DNA of 64,000 nucleotides, taken from Cyclobacterium xiamenense (GTDB lineage: Bacteria; Bacteroidota; Bacteroidia; Cytophagales; Cyclobacteriaceae). Under the pieces are notes generated by a model. That model was not told where the DNA came from. It saw only the letters and a list, made by a program, of their open reading frames with translations, and made no database searches. A program made the position numbers and the translations under genes. The stretch lies in contig NZ_WIOK01000011.1 of assembly GCF_009467825.1 (NCBI RefSeq), positions 1-64,000 of the forward strand. Reading direction: 5' to 3'. This document shows, piece after piece, positions 10,501-18,506 of the stretch (its first letter is position 1; every line of letters starts with the position of its first letter).

Positions 10501-10963
10501 CGATGATTTGTTGGCCACGTACGCAGGAAGCCTCTATGGAGGGGATGAAAATTCCGGAAGGAGAATTTTCTTTCAGCACCAAACCGGTCAATGCATCCGC
10601 TGCCACGCCTACGACGACTACGGTGGAACGGCGGGACCGAGGCTGAATGGAATCGGAGCCGTCCTGAATCGCGAGCAATTATTGGAAGCCCTTATTGATC
10701 CAGGCAAGCGCGTAGCCCCCGGCTATGGAATGGTAACGCTGAAATTGGCGGACGGTGAAACTGTAACGGGCATATTGGTAGAAGAGAACGAGGATGCGGT
10801 TTTTCTAAAAATTGGAAACGATCCGGAAAAGACCGTGGCAAAAAAGCAAATCAAGGAACGGACAAATGCCCAATCCTCGATGCCCGACATGAAAGGCTTA
10901 CTGAGCAAGCGGGAGATGCGCGATTTGGTCAGTTTTTTGGTTACCTTGACCGAGGAATGGTAA
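7571..10963 (+). CDS. Lipoprotein with sorbosone-dehydrogenase-like propeller, HEAT repeats and C-terminal cytochrome c domain (copy 1)
   Basis: Large lipoprotein, 1130 residues from ATG 7571; in-frame ATGs at 7535 and 7499 would add 12 or 24 residues. The lipobox VVAFSC puts the lipidated Cys at residue 17. The order is: a six-bladed propeller of the PQQ glucose/sorbosone dehydrogenase type with calcium-type DxDxDG loops, a long block of HEAT repeats, and a class I cytochrome c domain with CIRCH (bases 10592-10606). The C-terminus resembles the putative heme-binding domain common in Planctomycetes and Bacteroidetes. Likely role: periplasmic oxidation of a sugar or polyol with electron transfer through the heme. 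Whether PQQ is bound cannot be seen. A close paralogue follows 69 bp downstream. Confidence 0.88.
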   Translation: MRLPLFSLLGLVVAFSCNPSPEALKIKRIDSETATEMAKMLENQVQPELEEGLEIRLWASDSLVFDPISIDFDDDGALYYSRTNRQKNSEFDIRGHQDWEIRSIGLQSIDDKRAFLREELSAENSDKNQFLADVNQDGVRDWRDMTVEKEHIYRLSDTDGDGLADQYQLVFEGLNEEVTDVAGAVMKYGDDLFVGAGPDMWRMREDNRTGLVEEKMSISHGYGVHIGFGGHGMSGAEMGPDGRVYWGIGDIGFQGTDQEGNTYNYPNRGVIARSNPDGTGFEIFAMGVRNTHEFVFDAYGNLISVDNDGDHRGESERLVYLVDGSDTGWRINWQFGKYRDPKNNSYKVWMDEGMYLPRHEGQAAYFIPPITNYINGPTGMLYNPGTALGEDWKNTFFVAEFVGNPARSGIHAFTLEPRGAGFSLKETKKIMGGILATGMDFGPDGALYFSDWIDGWGTKDNGRVWKLDDVSGKNSPIRKETESLMKADFGAKELSELGTLLEHADQRIRQKAQFELVKRGKQGFDVFEKQLRQTSVQLARIHSIWGIAQMERAGDSVMGGPLLMTYLTDEDPEIRAQAARWLGDIRYEKAGEALIPLLKDPYARARFFSAEALGRIAHEPALQPIVAMLEENQDTDLYLRHAGSLALARIGKAAEVAALHTHASAAVRLAAVIALRRMQDPSIQVFLQDSSEYIVAEAARAINDDFSIPEALPALGDLTQKSGLQSEPLLRRAINANLRVGTDAALANLLAYVSNETAPVSMRQEALEALSTWAAPSVLDRVDGRYRGVVVRDPSALRSRADAILGPLLDHPKAELRLSAVQACGKIGLAETSDRLFLRLTSDSNAAVREAALRALAGIQWEGMDRALERATRDPEKNVRIAGLDLMDTMDFPGNLLADLLKDVIEKQEIEEKQAALLALTKVEASHAAPVIQSLLDQWEAGKLHPGLVLELGEAIELLDNESLEIRFASLQTALATDDLLATYAGSLYGGDENSGRRIFFQHQTGQCIRCHAYDDYGGTAGPRLNGIGAVLNREQLLEALIDPGKRVAPGYGMVTLKLADGETVTGILVEENEDAVFLKIGNDPEKTVAKKQIKERTNAQSSMPDMKGLLSKREMRDLVSFLVTLTEEW

Positions 10964-11032
10964 TTGGTGATGCCCGCGCGTATTTAATACACAAACGAAA
11001 TAACAAGAAGGAAAATAATTGGTTTACATCTT

Positions 11033-14000
11033 ATGGTTAAAGGTATTCATTTAATGTGCGTAAGCGGATTTTTTAGAAAATATTTTTTGTTGGCGTTATC
11101 CCTATCGGCCTTCGTTACCTGTTCGCAAAAGCCGGAAGAAGTATTCGAAAGCCGCGAACTAAGCCAGGAGGAAGTAAGTCAGCAGGCAGCTGCAATTCTG
11201 AACCTGGTAAAGCCGGAATTTCATCCGAACATGGCCTTGGATATTTGGGCGGTAGATTCCTTGGTAGCAGACCCGATTTCTATGCAAATGGACGATGACG
11301 GAACAGTTTTTTACTCGAAGACCAACCGGAGGAAGATCTCTGAATTTGATATACGAAGTCACCAAGATTGGGAAATAGCATCTCAGAAAATGCGGCATGT
11401 AGACGATAGAAGGGCCTTTATCCGGAAGGAACTGGCGCCCGAAAACAGTGCAACTAACGAATGGCTACCTGATATAAATGGAGACGGATCTCATGATTGG
11501 AAGGATTTGACGGTAGAGAAGGAAAATGTCTTTCGATTAGAAGATACGGATGGAGATGGACGTGCGGATCGGTCTCAACTGATTGTTCGTGATTTTCATG
11601 AGGAAATTTCGGATGTGGCTGGTGCGGTTTTGTACCACGAGGGTGAATTGTTTGTTGGCGTGGCACCAGATCTTTGGAAATTGCGTGACAGCAACGGAGA
11701 TGGGATCTTGGACGAGAAGGAGTCCCTGGTGCATGGCTTTGGCGTGCATATCGGCTTTGGAGGACACAACATGTCCGGACTGAAGGTGGGGCCGGAAGGC
11801 AAGATTTATTGGGGTATTGGAGATATTGGGTTTAACGGCGTAGATAAGGAGGGCAATGAACATGTGTATCCCAATTGTGGAGTAATCGCCCGGGCCAATC
11901 CCGATGGCAGTGACTTCGAGATTTTTGCCTATGGGGTCCGAAATACCCATGAATTTGATTTTGACGGATACGGCAACCTGATTAGCGTGGATAATGACGG
12001 CGATCACCGTGGGGAAAGGGAGCGGATTGTCTACCTGGTAGAGGGGTCGGATACCGGCTGGCGGATCAATTGGCAATTTGGTAAATACCGTGATCCCAAG
12101 AACAATTCCTACAAAGTCTGGATGGACGAAAACATGCACTTGCCCAGAACCGAAGGGCAGGCGGCCTATTTTATACCCACAATTGCCAATTACATCAATG
12201 GGCCTACCGGAATGGTTTATAATCCCGGAACAGCCCTGGGCCCCGAATGGAAGAATAAATTTTTTGTTGCCGAATTTGCTGGAAATCCCGCACGCTCCGG
12301 CATTCATGCATTTGATCTGATACCCAAAGGGGCTGGATTTGAAATGGGAGAGACCGAACAGCTCGTGGGAGGTATTCTTGCTACGGGAATGGATTTCGGT
12401 CCCGACGGCTCCCTGTATTTTTCTGACTGGATTGATGGTTGGGTCAATAAAGGATACGGAAGAATTTGGAAATTGACCGATACTACAGCTCCTGCCGATT
12501 ATTTTCGATCGACTGCTGCCCATTTAGCGGCGGATTTTGGAGAGCGCTCCCTGGAGGAATTGGGTAATCTTCTCTCCTACGAAGATCAGCGCGTACGCCA
12601 AAAAGCCCAGTTTGAACTGGCAAAACGCGGTGAGGAAGGATTTGAGATCTTTCAGGCCCTATTGAGCGAGAACGGAAATCAATTCGCGCGCATTCACTCG
12701 ATCTGGGGGATTTCCCAGCTGGCACGGAAGGATACCGAAAAGGCAGCCGCATTGCTGCCGCTTCTGTCCGCAGGCGATGATGAGATTCGCGCCCAGGCCG
12801 CCAAATGGCTGGGTGACCTACGGTATACCGAAGCAGCAACGGCTTTGGTTCCCTTACTCAATGATCCCCATGCCCGGGTTCAGTTTTTCGCTGCCGAAGC
12901 AATCGGTAGGATCGGACACCGCGAGGGCGCGGAAGCACTGGTAGACCTTTTGGTACAAAATCAGGACGAAGATCTATATATCCGCCACGCTGCCAGTCTT
13001 GCTTTATCCCGTGTTGCCGAGCCCGAATTTTTGATCGGCTTGGCGGAGCATTCATCAGTTTCCGTGCGATTGGGAGCCGTCCTGGCGCTTAGGAGACTCA
13101 GACACGAAGGTGTCCAGCAGTTTTTGGCGGATGAGAGCGAATACATTGTTGCCGAAGCCGCTCGGGCAATAAACGACGATTTTTCCATTCCGGCAGCTTT
13201 ACCGGCACTTGGCAATCTTCTAGTGAGTGGTAAATTTAATTCAGAGCCCTTGATCCGAAGAGCCATCAACGCCAATCTCAGGTGGGGTTCGGAACAGGCC
13301 CTGTCCAATCTTTTGAACTACAGTATGCGCTCCGACGCACCCGAAGCCATGCGCATGGAAGCCATTGCCACCCTTAGCAGCTGGGCATCTCCCTCCGTAC
13401 TTGATCGGGTAGACGGCTGGTACCGGGGAGAAATCGAGCGAGATAGGAACCAACTTCAGGCGACTAGCTCCGAAACCTTACAGCGGTTGACCGCGAGCAG
13501 TAGTCCGGAAATCCGTAAAGCAGCTGTTCAGGCGCTAGGTTCGGTGGGAATCGGCGAATCTTCCGGGAATTTGTTGCGTCTGTTAGCGAGCGACCCGGCT
13601 GCCGAAGTGCGGGAAGCCTGTCTTCGGGCCCTGGCAACAATCCCGAATGCTCCCGTTGGTGAGGCGATAGAAATTGCCCTGGCCGATAAAGAAAAATTGG
13701 TACGTGTGGCAGGATTGGCGCTACTGGAACAGCAGGACATCAACGATGGTACGAAAGCATCCTTATTGGAGGAGGTGATTCAAAAAAGAACCGTTGAAGA
13801 GCAACAGGCGGCGGTCACAGCCCTGGCAAAGCTGGACGAAAAAGCCTCTCTTCCCGTCATGGAACAGTTACTGGATCAGCTGGAAAGTGGGCAGTTGCCT
13901 CCGGCTATCGAATTGGAGTTTTTTGAGGCCATGGAAGCGATGGAAACGGGAGATCTGCTAAGCCGCTATGAAGAAATTAAGGCGGAAATGTCGGAAGACG

Positions 14001-14461
14001 ATCTGCTCGCCAGTTATGGGGGAAGTATGTATGGTGGCGATGTGGCAAAGGGGAGGAGAATCTTTTTCCAGCATGCGACCGGGCAGTGTATCAAATGCCA
14101 TGCATACGACGATTTTGGCGGAAATGCGGGGCCAAAGCTTAATGGAATAGGGAAGACCCTTAACAGACAACAGTTACTGGAAGCCTTGATCGATCCCAGC
14201 AAACGATTGGCACCAGGCTTTGGGGTGGTTACCTTGACGTTGGATTCCGAAAAGACCCTTGCCGGGATAAAAGTGGACGAGGATGCCAACAGCATTACAC
14301 TAAAAATGGGGAACCAACCCGATACGCTGATTCAGAAATCACATATTGTGACACGTCGGGATGCCCCGTCCAGCATGCCCGATATGAAGGAATACCTCAC
14401 CCGAAGGGAAATCAGGGACTTGGTAAGTTTCCTGGCCACCCTTGAAGAACCATTTAATTAA
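11033..14461 (+). CDS. Lipoprotein with sorbosone-dehydrogenase-like propeller, HEAT repeats and C-terminal cytochrome c domain (copy 2)
   Basis: 1142-residue tandem paralogue of the preceding gene, co-linear over the whole length. The lipobox SAFVTC puts the lipidated Cys at residue 30 (23 if translation starts at ATG 11054). Calcium-type loops DINGDG, DTDGDG and DSNGDG lie in the propeller, which reaches to about residue 480. HEAT repeats follow to about 960, and the heme motif CIKCH is at residues 1019-1023. The propeller core around WQFGKYRDPKNNSYKVWMD is almost identical between copies, while HEAT and N-terminal parts diverge, which indicates an old but constrained duplication. Function inferred as for copy 1; the two may differ in substrate or act as partners. 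Confidence 0.88.
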   Translation: MVKGIHLMCVSGFFRKYFLLALSLSAFVTCSQKPEEVFESRELSQEEVSQQAAAILNLVKPEFHPNMALDIWAVDSLVADPISMQMDDDGTVFYSKTNRRKISEFDIRSHQDWEIASQKMRHVDDRRAFIRKELAPENSATNEWLPDINGDGSHDWKDLTVEKENVFRLEDTDGDGRADRSQLIVRDFHEEISDVAGAVLYHEGELFVGVAPDLWKLRDSNGDGILDEKESLVHGFGVHIGFGGHNMSGLKVGPEGKIYWGIGDIGFNGVDKEGNEHVYPNCGVIARANPDGSDFEIFAYGVRNTHEFDFDGYGNLISVDNDGDHRGERERIVYLVEGSDTGWRINWQFGKYRDPKNNSYKVWMDENMHLPRTEGQAAYFIPTIANYINGPTGMVYNPGTALGPEWKNKFFVAEFAGNPARSGIHAFDLIPKGAGFEMGETEQLVGGILATGMDFGPDGSLYFSDWIDGWVNKGYGRIWKLTDTTAPADYFRSTAAHLAADFGERSLEELGNLLSYEDQRVRQKAQFELAKRGEEGFEIFQALLSENGNQFARIHSIWGISQLARKDTEKAAALLPLLSAGDDEIRAQAAKWLGDLRYTEAATALVPLLNDPHARVQFFAAEAIGRIGHREGAEALVDLLVQNQDEDLYIRHAASLALSRVAEPEFLIGLAEHSSVSVRLGAVLALRRLRHEGVQQFLADESEYIVAEAARAINDDFSIPAALPALGNLLVSGKFNSEPLIRRAINANLRWGSEQALSNLLNYSMRSDAPEAMRMEAIATLSSWASPSVLDRVDGWYRGEIERDRNQLQATSSETLQRLTASSSPEIRKAAVQALGSVGIGESSGNLLRLLASDPAAEVREACLRALATIPNAPVGEAIEIALADKEKLVRVAGLALLEQQDINDGTKASLLEEVIQKRTVEEQQAAVTALAKLDEKASLPVMEQLLDQLESGQLPPAIELEFFEAMEAMETGDLLSRYEEIKAEMSEDDLLASYGGSMYGGDVAKGRRIFFQHATGQCIKCHAYDDFGGNAGPKLNGIGKTLNRQQLLEALIDPSKRLAPGFGVVTLTLDSEKTLAGIKVDEDANSITLKMGNQPDTLIQKSHIVTRRDAPSSMPDMKEYLTRREIRDLVSFLATLEEPFN

Positions 14462-14481
14462 TTGTATACCTTTGTAATGGT

Positions 14482-14871
14482 ATGCGTCGAATTCGTAAAA
14501 GTTGGTTTCTAAGGAATTTTTGGACCTTCATGGCTATTTATGTGCTCAACTGTAGTGTGGACATGCCTGACGAACACGCCGATCACGTTCCCGAGGACCT
14601 TCAAATAAACGATCAGGAAAGCATCGTGGAACTGATTTTGGAAGTGGGTCTTGGAATGGAAGATGCCATTCCCGAACAAGAGGATGCCGACGCAGACCAG
14701 GAAAACTCTTTAAAAAAACCCTTTTCATTTGATTTGCTGCTCTTTTTTGATAGTTCGCATATAAGGTTGAGGTTCATTTCCTGTATTCAATCTGATTTTT
14801 CATTGAACAATTTGGGAGGGATTCGGCCAGGATTTTTTGAAATACCTTCCCCGCCTCCGGATTTTACCTGA
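14482..14871 (+). CDS. Conserved hypothetical protein, acidic, possibly lipid-anchored
   Basis: 129 residues of unknown function. An N-terminal basic/hydrophobic segment (residues 1-25) ends in YVLNCS and could be an atypical lipobox. It is followed by a very acidic middle (E/D-rich, about residues 28-73), a short hydrophobic segment FDLLLFF, and a Pro-rich end. The gene begins 20 bp after the second HEAT/heme lipoprotein and precedes an outer-membrane protein gene, but a hairpin terminator lies between the latter two. No catalytic motif seen. I do not recognise a characterised relative. Confidence 0.6.
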   Translation: MRRIRKSWFLRNFWTFMAIYVLNCSVDMPDEHADHVPEDLQINDQESIVELILEVGLGMEDAIPEQEDADADQENSLKKPFSFDLLLFFDSSHIRLRFISCIQSDFSLNNLGGIRPGFFEIPSPPPDFT

Positions 14872-14893
14872 TAGGTTTTCCGGATAATGTATC

Positions 14894-14922
14894 GCTCCTC
14901 ACACTTCAGGAGCTTGTTTTTT
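14894..14922 (+). terminator. Hairpin terminator before the outer-membrane protein gene
   Basis: Arms GCTCCT and AGGAGC around an 8-base loop, then TTGTTTTTT. It lies 23 bp after the 129-residue gene and only 19 bp before the next start codon, so it either ends the upstream unit or acts as an attenuator for the gene at 14941. Confidence 0.65.
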
Positions 14923-14940
14923 ACGTCTAAATGTTAACAA

Positions 14941-15801
14941 ATGATGAATCGAATAGCTTTGATCAGTTATATGCTGATCGGAATGTATTGGCGTGCATAC
15001 GCCCAAACAGAATCCGATAGCCCCAAGGAAATGCTTGACAGCATGTACATCTCCGATATTGAGGATCGGGAAAATCCTGCAAAAGTACTCCACGCAGAGC
15101 CCTTGTACATTGACCTGATTCGAGACTTGGGGGCGCGTAAAGGGGAAAAAGAATGGAATGTAGGACTGGGACTAGCCGATCGAGAGCGGTACGACGAATA
15201 CCTGGCTCTGGTGGAATACGAATGGGCGCCTATGGACCGATTGGGATTGGAGGTGGAATTGCCCTTTTCGTTTTACTACCCGATTAATGGAAGCGAGTCG
15301 GCTCCCGGGAGCAGGTTAAACAGTCTGAAACTTGCCGGTCAATATTCTTTTTTTGTTTCCGAAAAACACAAAACCTCAATGGCTATTGGCTATATACACG
15401 AATTTGAACTAAACCAATTCTCCCGCTACAAAGAAGGCCGTATTTTTTCTGGAAATGCGTACAACCCATTTTTCATTGCAGCGAAGCGCTGGGGCAGGAA
15501 TTACCACACGTTGGTTTATACAGGCCCCTTTATTCAGGATCATTTCGATACTTCGGGACTGACGGTCAGTTGGCAGGTAAACACAAACTTCCACTACATG
15601 ATTAGCGGGACCCGAAACTTTATTGGCATTGAATTCAATAAGGAAGTGACCAATGGGGTATTCACTGCGGTCATGCGGCCACAAATGCGCCTTGGAGTTG
15701 CGGAAAACCTACTGGTTGGAATCGTAACTGGGATTCCGCTGAGTAGAGAAAATGAGCGGTTTAGTTCATTTTTACGCTTGATTTATGAACCGGGTCATTA
15801 G
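14941..15801 (+). CDS. Outer-membrane beta-barrel-like protein, unknown
   Basis: 286 residues (ATG 14941, or the adjacent ATG 14944). A Sec signal peptide ends at RAYAQ. The mature protein begins with the block HAEPLYIDLIRDLGARKGEK and continues with alternating hydrophobic/aromatic strands (LGLEVELPFSFYYP, KLAGQYSFFV, SSFLRLIYEP) typical of a small porin-like barrel. It probably sits in the outer membrane; ligand unknown. The start codon follows a hairpin terminator closely, so expression may be attenuated. The function cannot be named from sequence alone. Confidence 0.7.
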   Translation: MMNRIALISYMLIGMYWRAYAQTESDSPKEMLDSMYISDIEDRENPAKVLHAEPLYIDLIRDLGARKGEKEWNVGLGLADRERYDEYLALVEYEWAPMDRLGLEVELPFSFYYPINGSESAPGSRLNSLKLAGQYSFFVSEKHKTSMAIGYIHEFELNQFSRYKEGRIFSGNAYNPFFIAAKRWGRNYHTLVYTGPFIQDHFDTSGLTVSWQVNTNFHYMISGTRNFIGIEFNKEVTNGVFTAVMRPQMRLGVAENLLVGIVTGIPLSRENERFSSFLRLIYEPGH

Positions 15802-16125
15802 CACCCGACCCGTTTCATCCTTCCGGGATGGGGATGATAGGTGCCTTTTGGTCCCTGAATCGTTGATAGCGTACGTAGCGAGGGCGACTAGGAAAGTTAG
15901 TCGTGTTTCTCCTTTGGTAGCTAAAGCGACCATTAATTGATCTGATTTGGTCCGGGATATAAGGCATCAGCTATTCGGAGGATTTGCCGCTGGAAGCAAG
16001 GTTTCCCGGTTTCAAAAGCCTGTATTCAGTCATTCAAAAGCCAACAGTGCAATGAACCACTACTGCTTGCGACCATCCAGGCAAGGATGCTGTGATCCAA
16101 AAAAATGCGTTTACCATACCTGCTG
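15802..16125. other. 324-bp convergent intergenic region without a convincing gene
   Basis: Lies between the plus-strand outer-membrane gene and the minus-strand XdhC gene. A dyad CGACTA/TAGTCG at 15885-15903 followed by TGTTTCTCC is a weak candidate terminator for the plus-strand gene. Short open frames here lack start context and family features. Confidence 0.5.
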
Positions 16126-17271
16126 CTATCCCGGTAAATTTTCGTCGGCGTGTATGGGGCCTGGTTTGCTTCTTAGGTGCATCGGTTCCTGGCTGGACAA
16201 TACGGCGCTGACCTCAGAAATGACGGATAGGGCAATCTCCTCGGGGCTTTCCGCACCGATGTTCAGCCCCATGGGTCCGTAGATTCGTTGTAGATCCCCG
16301 GATGAAAGGTGGATCCCTTCCTTTTCCAGGTTCTCAATCAATTTTTCCAGTTTTTTCTTTGGTCCCAACACGCCTAAATACGGGAATTGATAGGGGTGCA
16401 GGCCACTCATGATGGCAAGGTCATACGTGAAATTATGCGTCATCAACAATACGGCTGTTCGTCTGTCCGGGCGCAATTCGGGAAGTATTTCTGCGGCTTT
16501 CCCAACCAGTAATTGAGCGGCCATGGGAAATCGGGATTTTGTGGCGTAATCAGACCGTCCATCCACGAGAATCAATTCCCATCCCATGACCGAGGCCAGT
16601 TGCGTCAAGGGTATCACGTCGTTTCCAGCGCCGACGACAAGCAACTGTACCGGAGCCGCAATGAATTCCACAAAGGCTTGCAGGGTATCGGTCGCTTCCG
16701 CAGGAACGATCAGGGACTGCCGCTGATCCAGGACTTTTTCCGCCTTTTTTCGAACAAATTCGATGGAGGGTTGCTGTAAAGAATCCAGGTTGGCATTGGT
16801 TAGGAATCCGTTTCCGTGAAACAGCATGCAGGTACCAGTCTGTGGGGCTCGTTTTTTTTGAGTATCAAAGAACGTGACAATCACCTTATCCTCCCTGTTT
16901 TCAAGGGTTTGTTTCAATAAGGCAATGGGATTGTTTTCCGTATTCGGCAGGATGGGTTCGATAAGAATATGAATGATACCATTGCAGCCCAGGCCAACGC
17001 CAAACTTTGCGTCGTCTTCATCAGTAGTATCGTAGGTAACGAGCATGGATTTCTCACTAAAAATGACCATTTGGGCCTTTTTTAGCGCATCTCCTTCCAG
17101 ACATCCGCCGGAAATAGCGCCTGTCAGCTGACCGTTTTCAGTGACCAGCATTCGAGCGCCCGGCCTCCGATAAGAAGATCCATCCACTTTTACTACCGTA
17201 GCCAATGCAGAAGCCTCTCCGTTTTGAACAGCCATTTCGTAGGCTTTTACAATGGATTTTATTTCTTTCAT
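16126..17271 (-). CDS. XdhC/CoxI family molybdoenzyme maturation protein
   Basis: 381-residue cytoplasmic protein with the two XdhC domains. The N-terminal XdhC/CoxI domain has VVKVDGSSYRRPGARM and the conserved cysteine motif GGCLEGDA. The C-terminal Rossmann-like domain begins with LLVVGAGNDVIPL. XdhC proteins bind molybdenum cofactor, promote its sulfuration and insert it into xanthine-dehydrogenase-family enzymes. It is the last gene of the moaD-moaE-moaA-moeA operon, 6 bp after moeA. No xanthine or aldehyde oxidoreductase structural genes are in the window, so the client must be elsewhere. Confidence 0.9.
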   Translation of the reverse strand: MKEIKSIVKAYEMAVQNGEASALATVVKVDGSSYRRPGARMLVTENGQLTGAISGGCLEGDALKKAQMVIFSEKSMLVTYDTTDEDDAKFGVGLGCNGIIHILIEPILPNTENNPIALLKQTLENREDKVIVTFFDTQKKRAPQTGTCMLFHGNGFLTNANLDSLQQPSIEFVRKKAEKVLDQRQSLIVPAEATDTLQAFVEFIAAPVQLLVVGAGNDVIPLTQLASVMGWELILVDGRSDYATKSRFPMAAQLLVGKAAEILPELRPDRRTAVLLMTHNFTYDLAIMSGLHPYQFPYLGVLGPKKKLEKLIENLEKEGIHLSSGDLQRIYGPMGLNIGAESPEEIALSVISEVSAVLSSQEPMHLRSKPGPIHADENLPG

Positions 17272-17277
17272 TGGTTG

Positions 17278-18474
17278 CTAGAAGTTATCCTTGTGAAAAT
17301 AGGTTATTGGAAAGACTTCGTTTTTCTTAAAAACGGTGGCATCCGCGGGTAGGCTAAGAAATGCATCGGCTTCCGATAGGTGCACCCAGTCCCCGGAACC
17401 CGAATTTTTGATCGGCACTGCCCAGATTTTACCTTCCCGTATGGTTGTTTTCACCAATAGGTGGTAGGTTACCGGTCGGTTAAAAACGACCTCTTCCGCC
17501 AGAATAGCGGAAGGGGTTTCGGTGTCCCGTTGCAGGGAATTGGACAACCAGGTTTTGAAATAGGTGTGAAAACAAACCAGGGTAGAGGCTGGGTTTCCCG
17601 GAAATCCGAAAACAAAACAATCACCTTTTCGGCCAAACAAAAACGGTTTTCCGGGTTTTTGTTTGACTCCATGAATAAGCGTATCCACCCCCAGTTCACG
17701 GAACACTTCCGGAAGAAAGTCGAATTTTCCCTTGGATACGGCTCCGGAAAACAGCAGCACCTGGTATTCCTTCAGCGCTTTTTCAATTCCGTCTTTAAGT
17801 TCCTGCCGTTCATCTGCCAAATGGGCCGTTTTGGCGTTGATCCCGAGGTCTTTTAGGGCCGACTCGAGCATGTACACATTGGAGCTTCGAATCTGATGGG
17901 GGAGAGGTGGCTGCTCCACCGGCACCAGTTCGTCTCCAGTGGCACACACGAGTACCCTGGGAAGTTGACGAACGCTTACCTGTGCATGGCCAAGGCTGGC
18001 GAGTACGCTTAATTTTCCCGCGTGGATCCAATTTCCTTTTTCCAAAATTCGGTCTCCCTTCTTCGCATCCGTTCCTTGAAGATGTACGTTTTGATACGGC
18101 GAATACTGTGCGCTGTCTACTTCAGCCATTCCATCCAGCAGGCGAATTTTCTCGTAGGGAATCACACAGTCGGTATTTTTTGGTAGCATTGCCCCGGTCA
18201 TTACTTCCAGACAATGGTTGGAATTGGATAGGCTACGTTGGGGCTGACCGGCTGCCTGAATGCCTTCGATACGGTATCGTTTGTTGGTTTTCAGCGATGC
18301 AGCCTGAATGGCAATGCCGTCCATGGTTACCCGGTGAAACGGCGGCGCATCCCTGTCCGCAAATACATCGGCAGCGAGGGTATGGTGCAGGCTTTGTTGA
18401 AACGGTAGCGACGTGTCCGGTAGGGATAAGGGGTTGGTTGAAAGTATTTCCTTGGCTTCGTGTACGGATATCAT
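17278..18474 (-). CDS. moeA: Molybdopterin molybdenumtransferase
   Basis: 398-residue MoeA, which inserts molybdate into adenylylated molybdopterin to form active Mo cofactor. The family blocks are present: PPFHRVTMDGIA near residue 40, VMTGAMLPKNTDCVIPYE, ATGDELV, SGAVSKGKFDF and FGFPGNPAST. Length agrees with E. coli MoeA (411). It lies in the cofactor operon between moaA (32 bp upstream) and the XdhC-like gene. The start ATG at 18474 gives the usual MISVHEAKEIL beginning. Confidence 0.95.
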   Translation of the reverse strand: MISVHEAKEILSTNPLSLPDTSLPFQQSLHHTLAADVFADRDAPPFHRVTMDGIAIQAASLKTNKRYRIEGIQAAGQPQRSLSNSNHCLEVMTGAMLPKNTDCVIPYEKIRLLDGMAEVDSAQYSPYQNVHLQGTDAKKGDRILEKGNWIHAGKLSVLASLGHAQVSVRQLPRVLVCATGDELVPVEQPPLPHQIRSSNVYMLESALKDLGINAKTAHLADERQELKDGIEKALKEYQVLLFSGAVSKGKFDFLPEVFRELGVDTLIHGVKQKPGKPFLFGRKGDCFVFGFPGNPASTLVCFHTYFKTWLSNSLQRDTETPSAILAEEVVFNRPVTYHLLVKTTIREGKIWAVPIKNSGSGDWVHLSEADAFLSLPADATVFKKNEVFPITYFHKDNF

Positions 18475-18506
18475 GCGGAAGGAGGTTGTCGGTGCAATTC
18501 GGGGGA

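Noticed and set aside
11537-12523. 328-codon minus-strand open frame inside the second HEAT/heme lipoprotein gene
   Set aside because: Antisense to a strongly conserved propeller region; composition is that of a shadow frame, with no start context.
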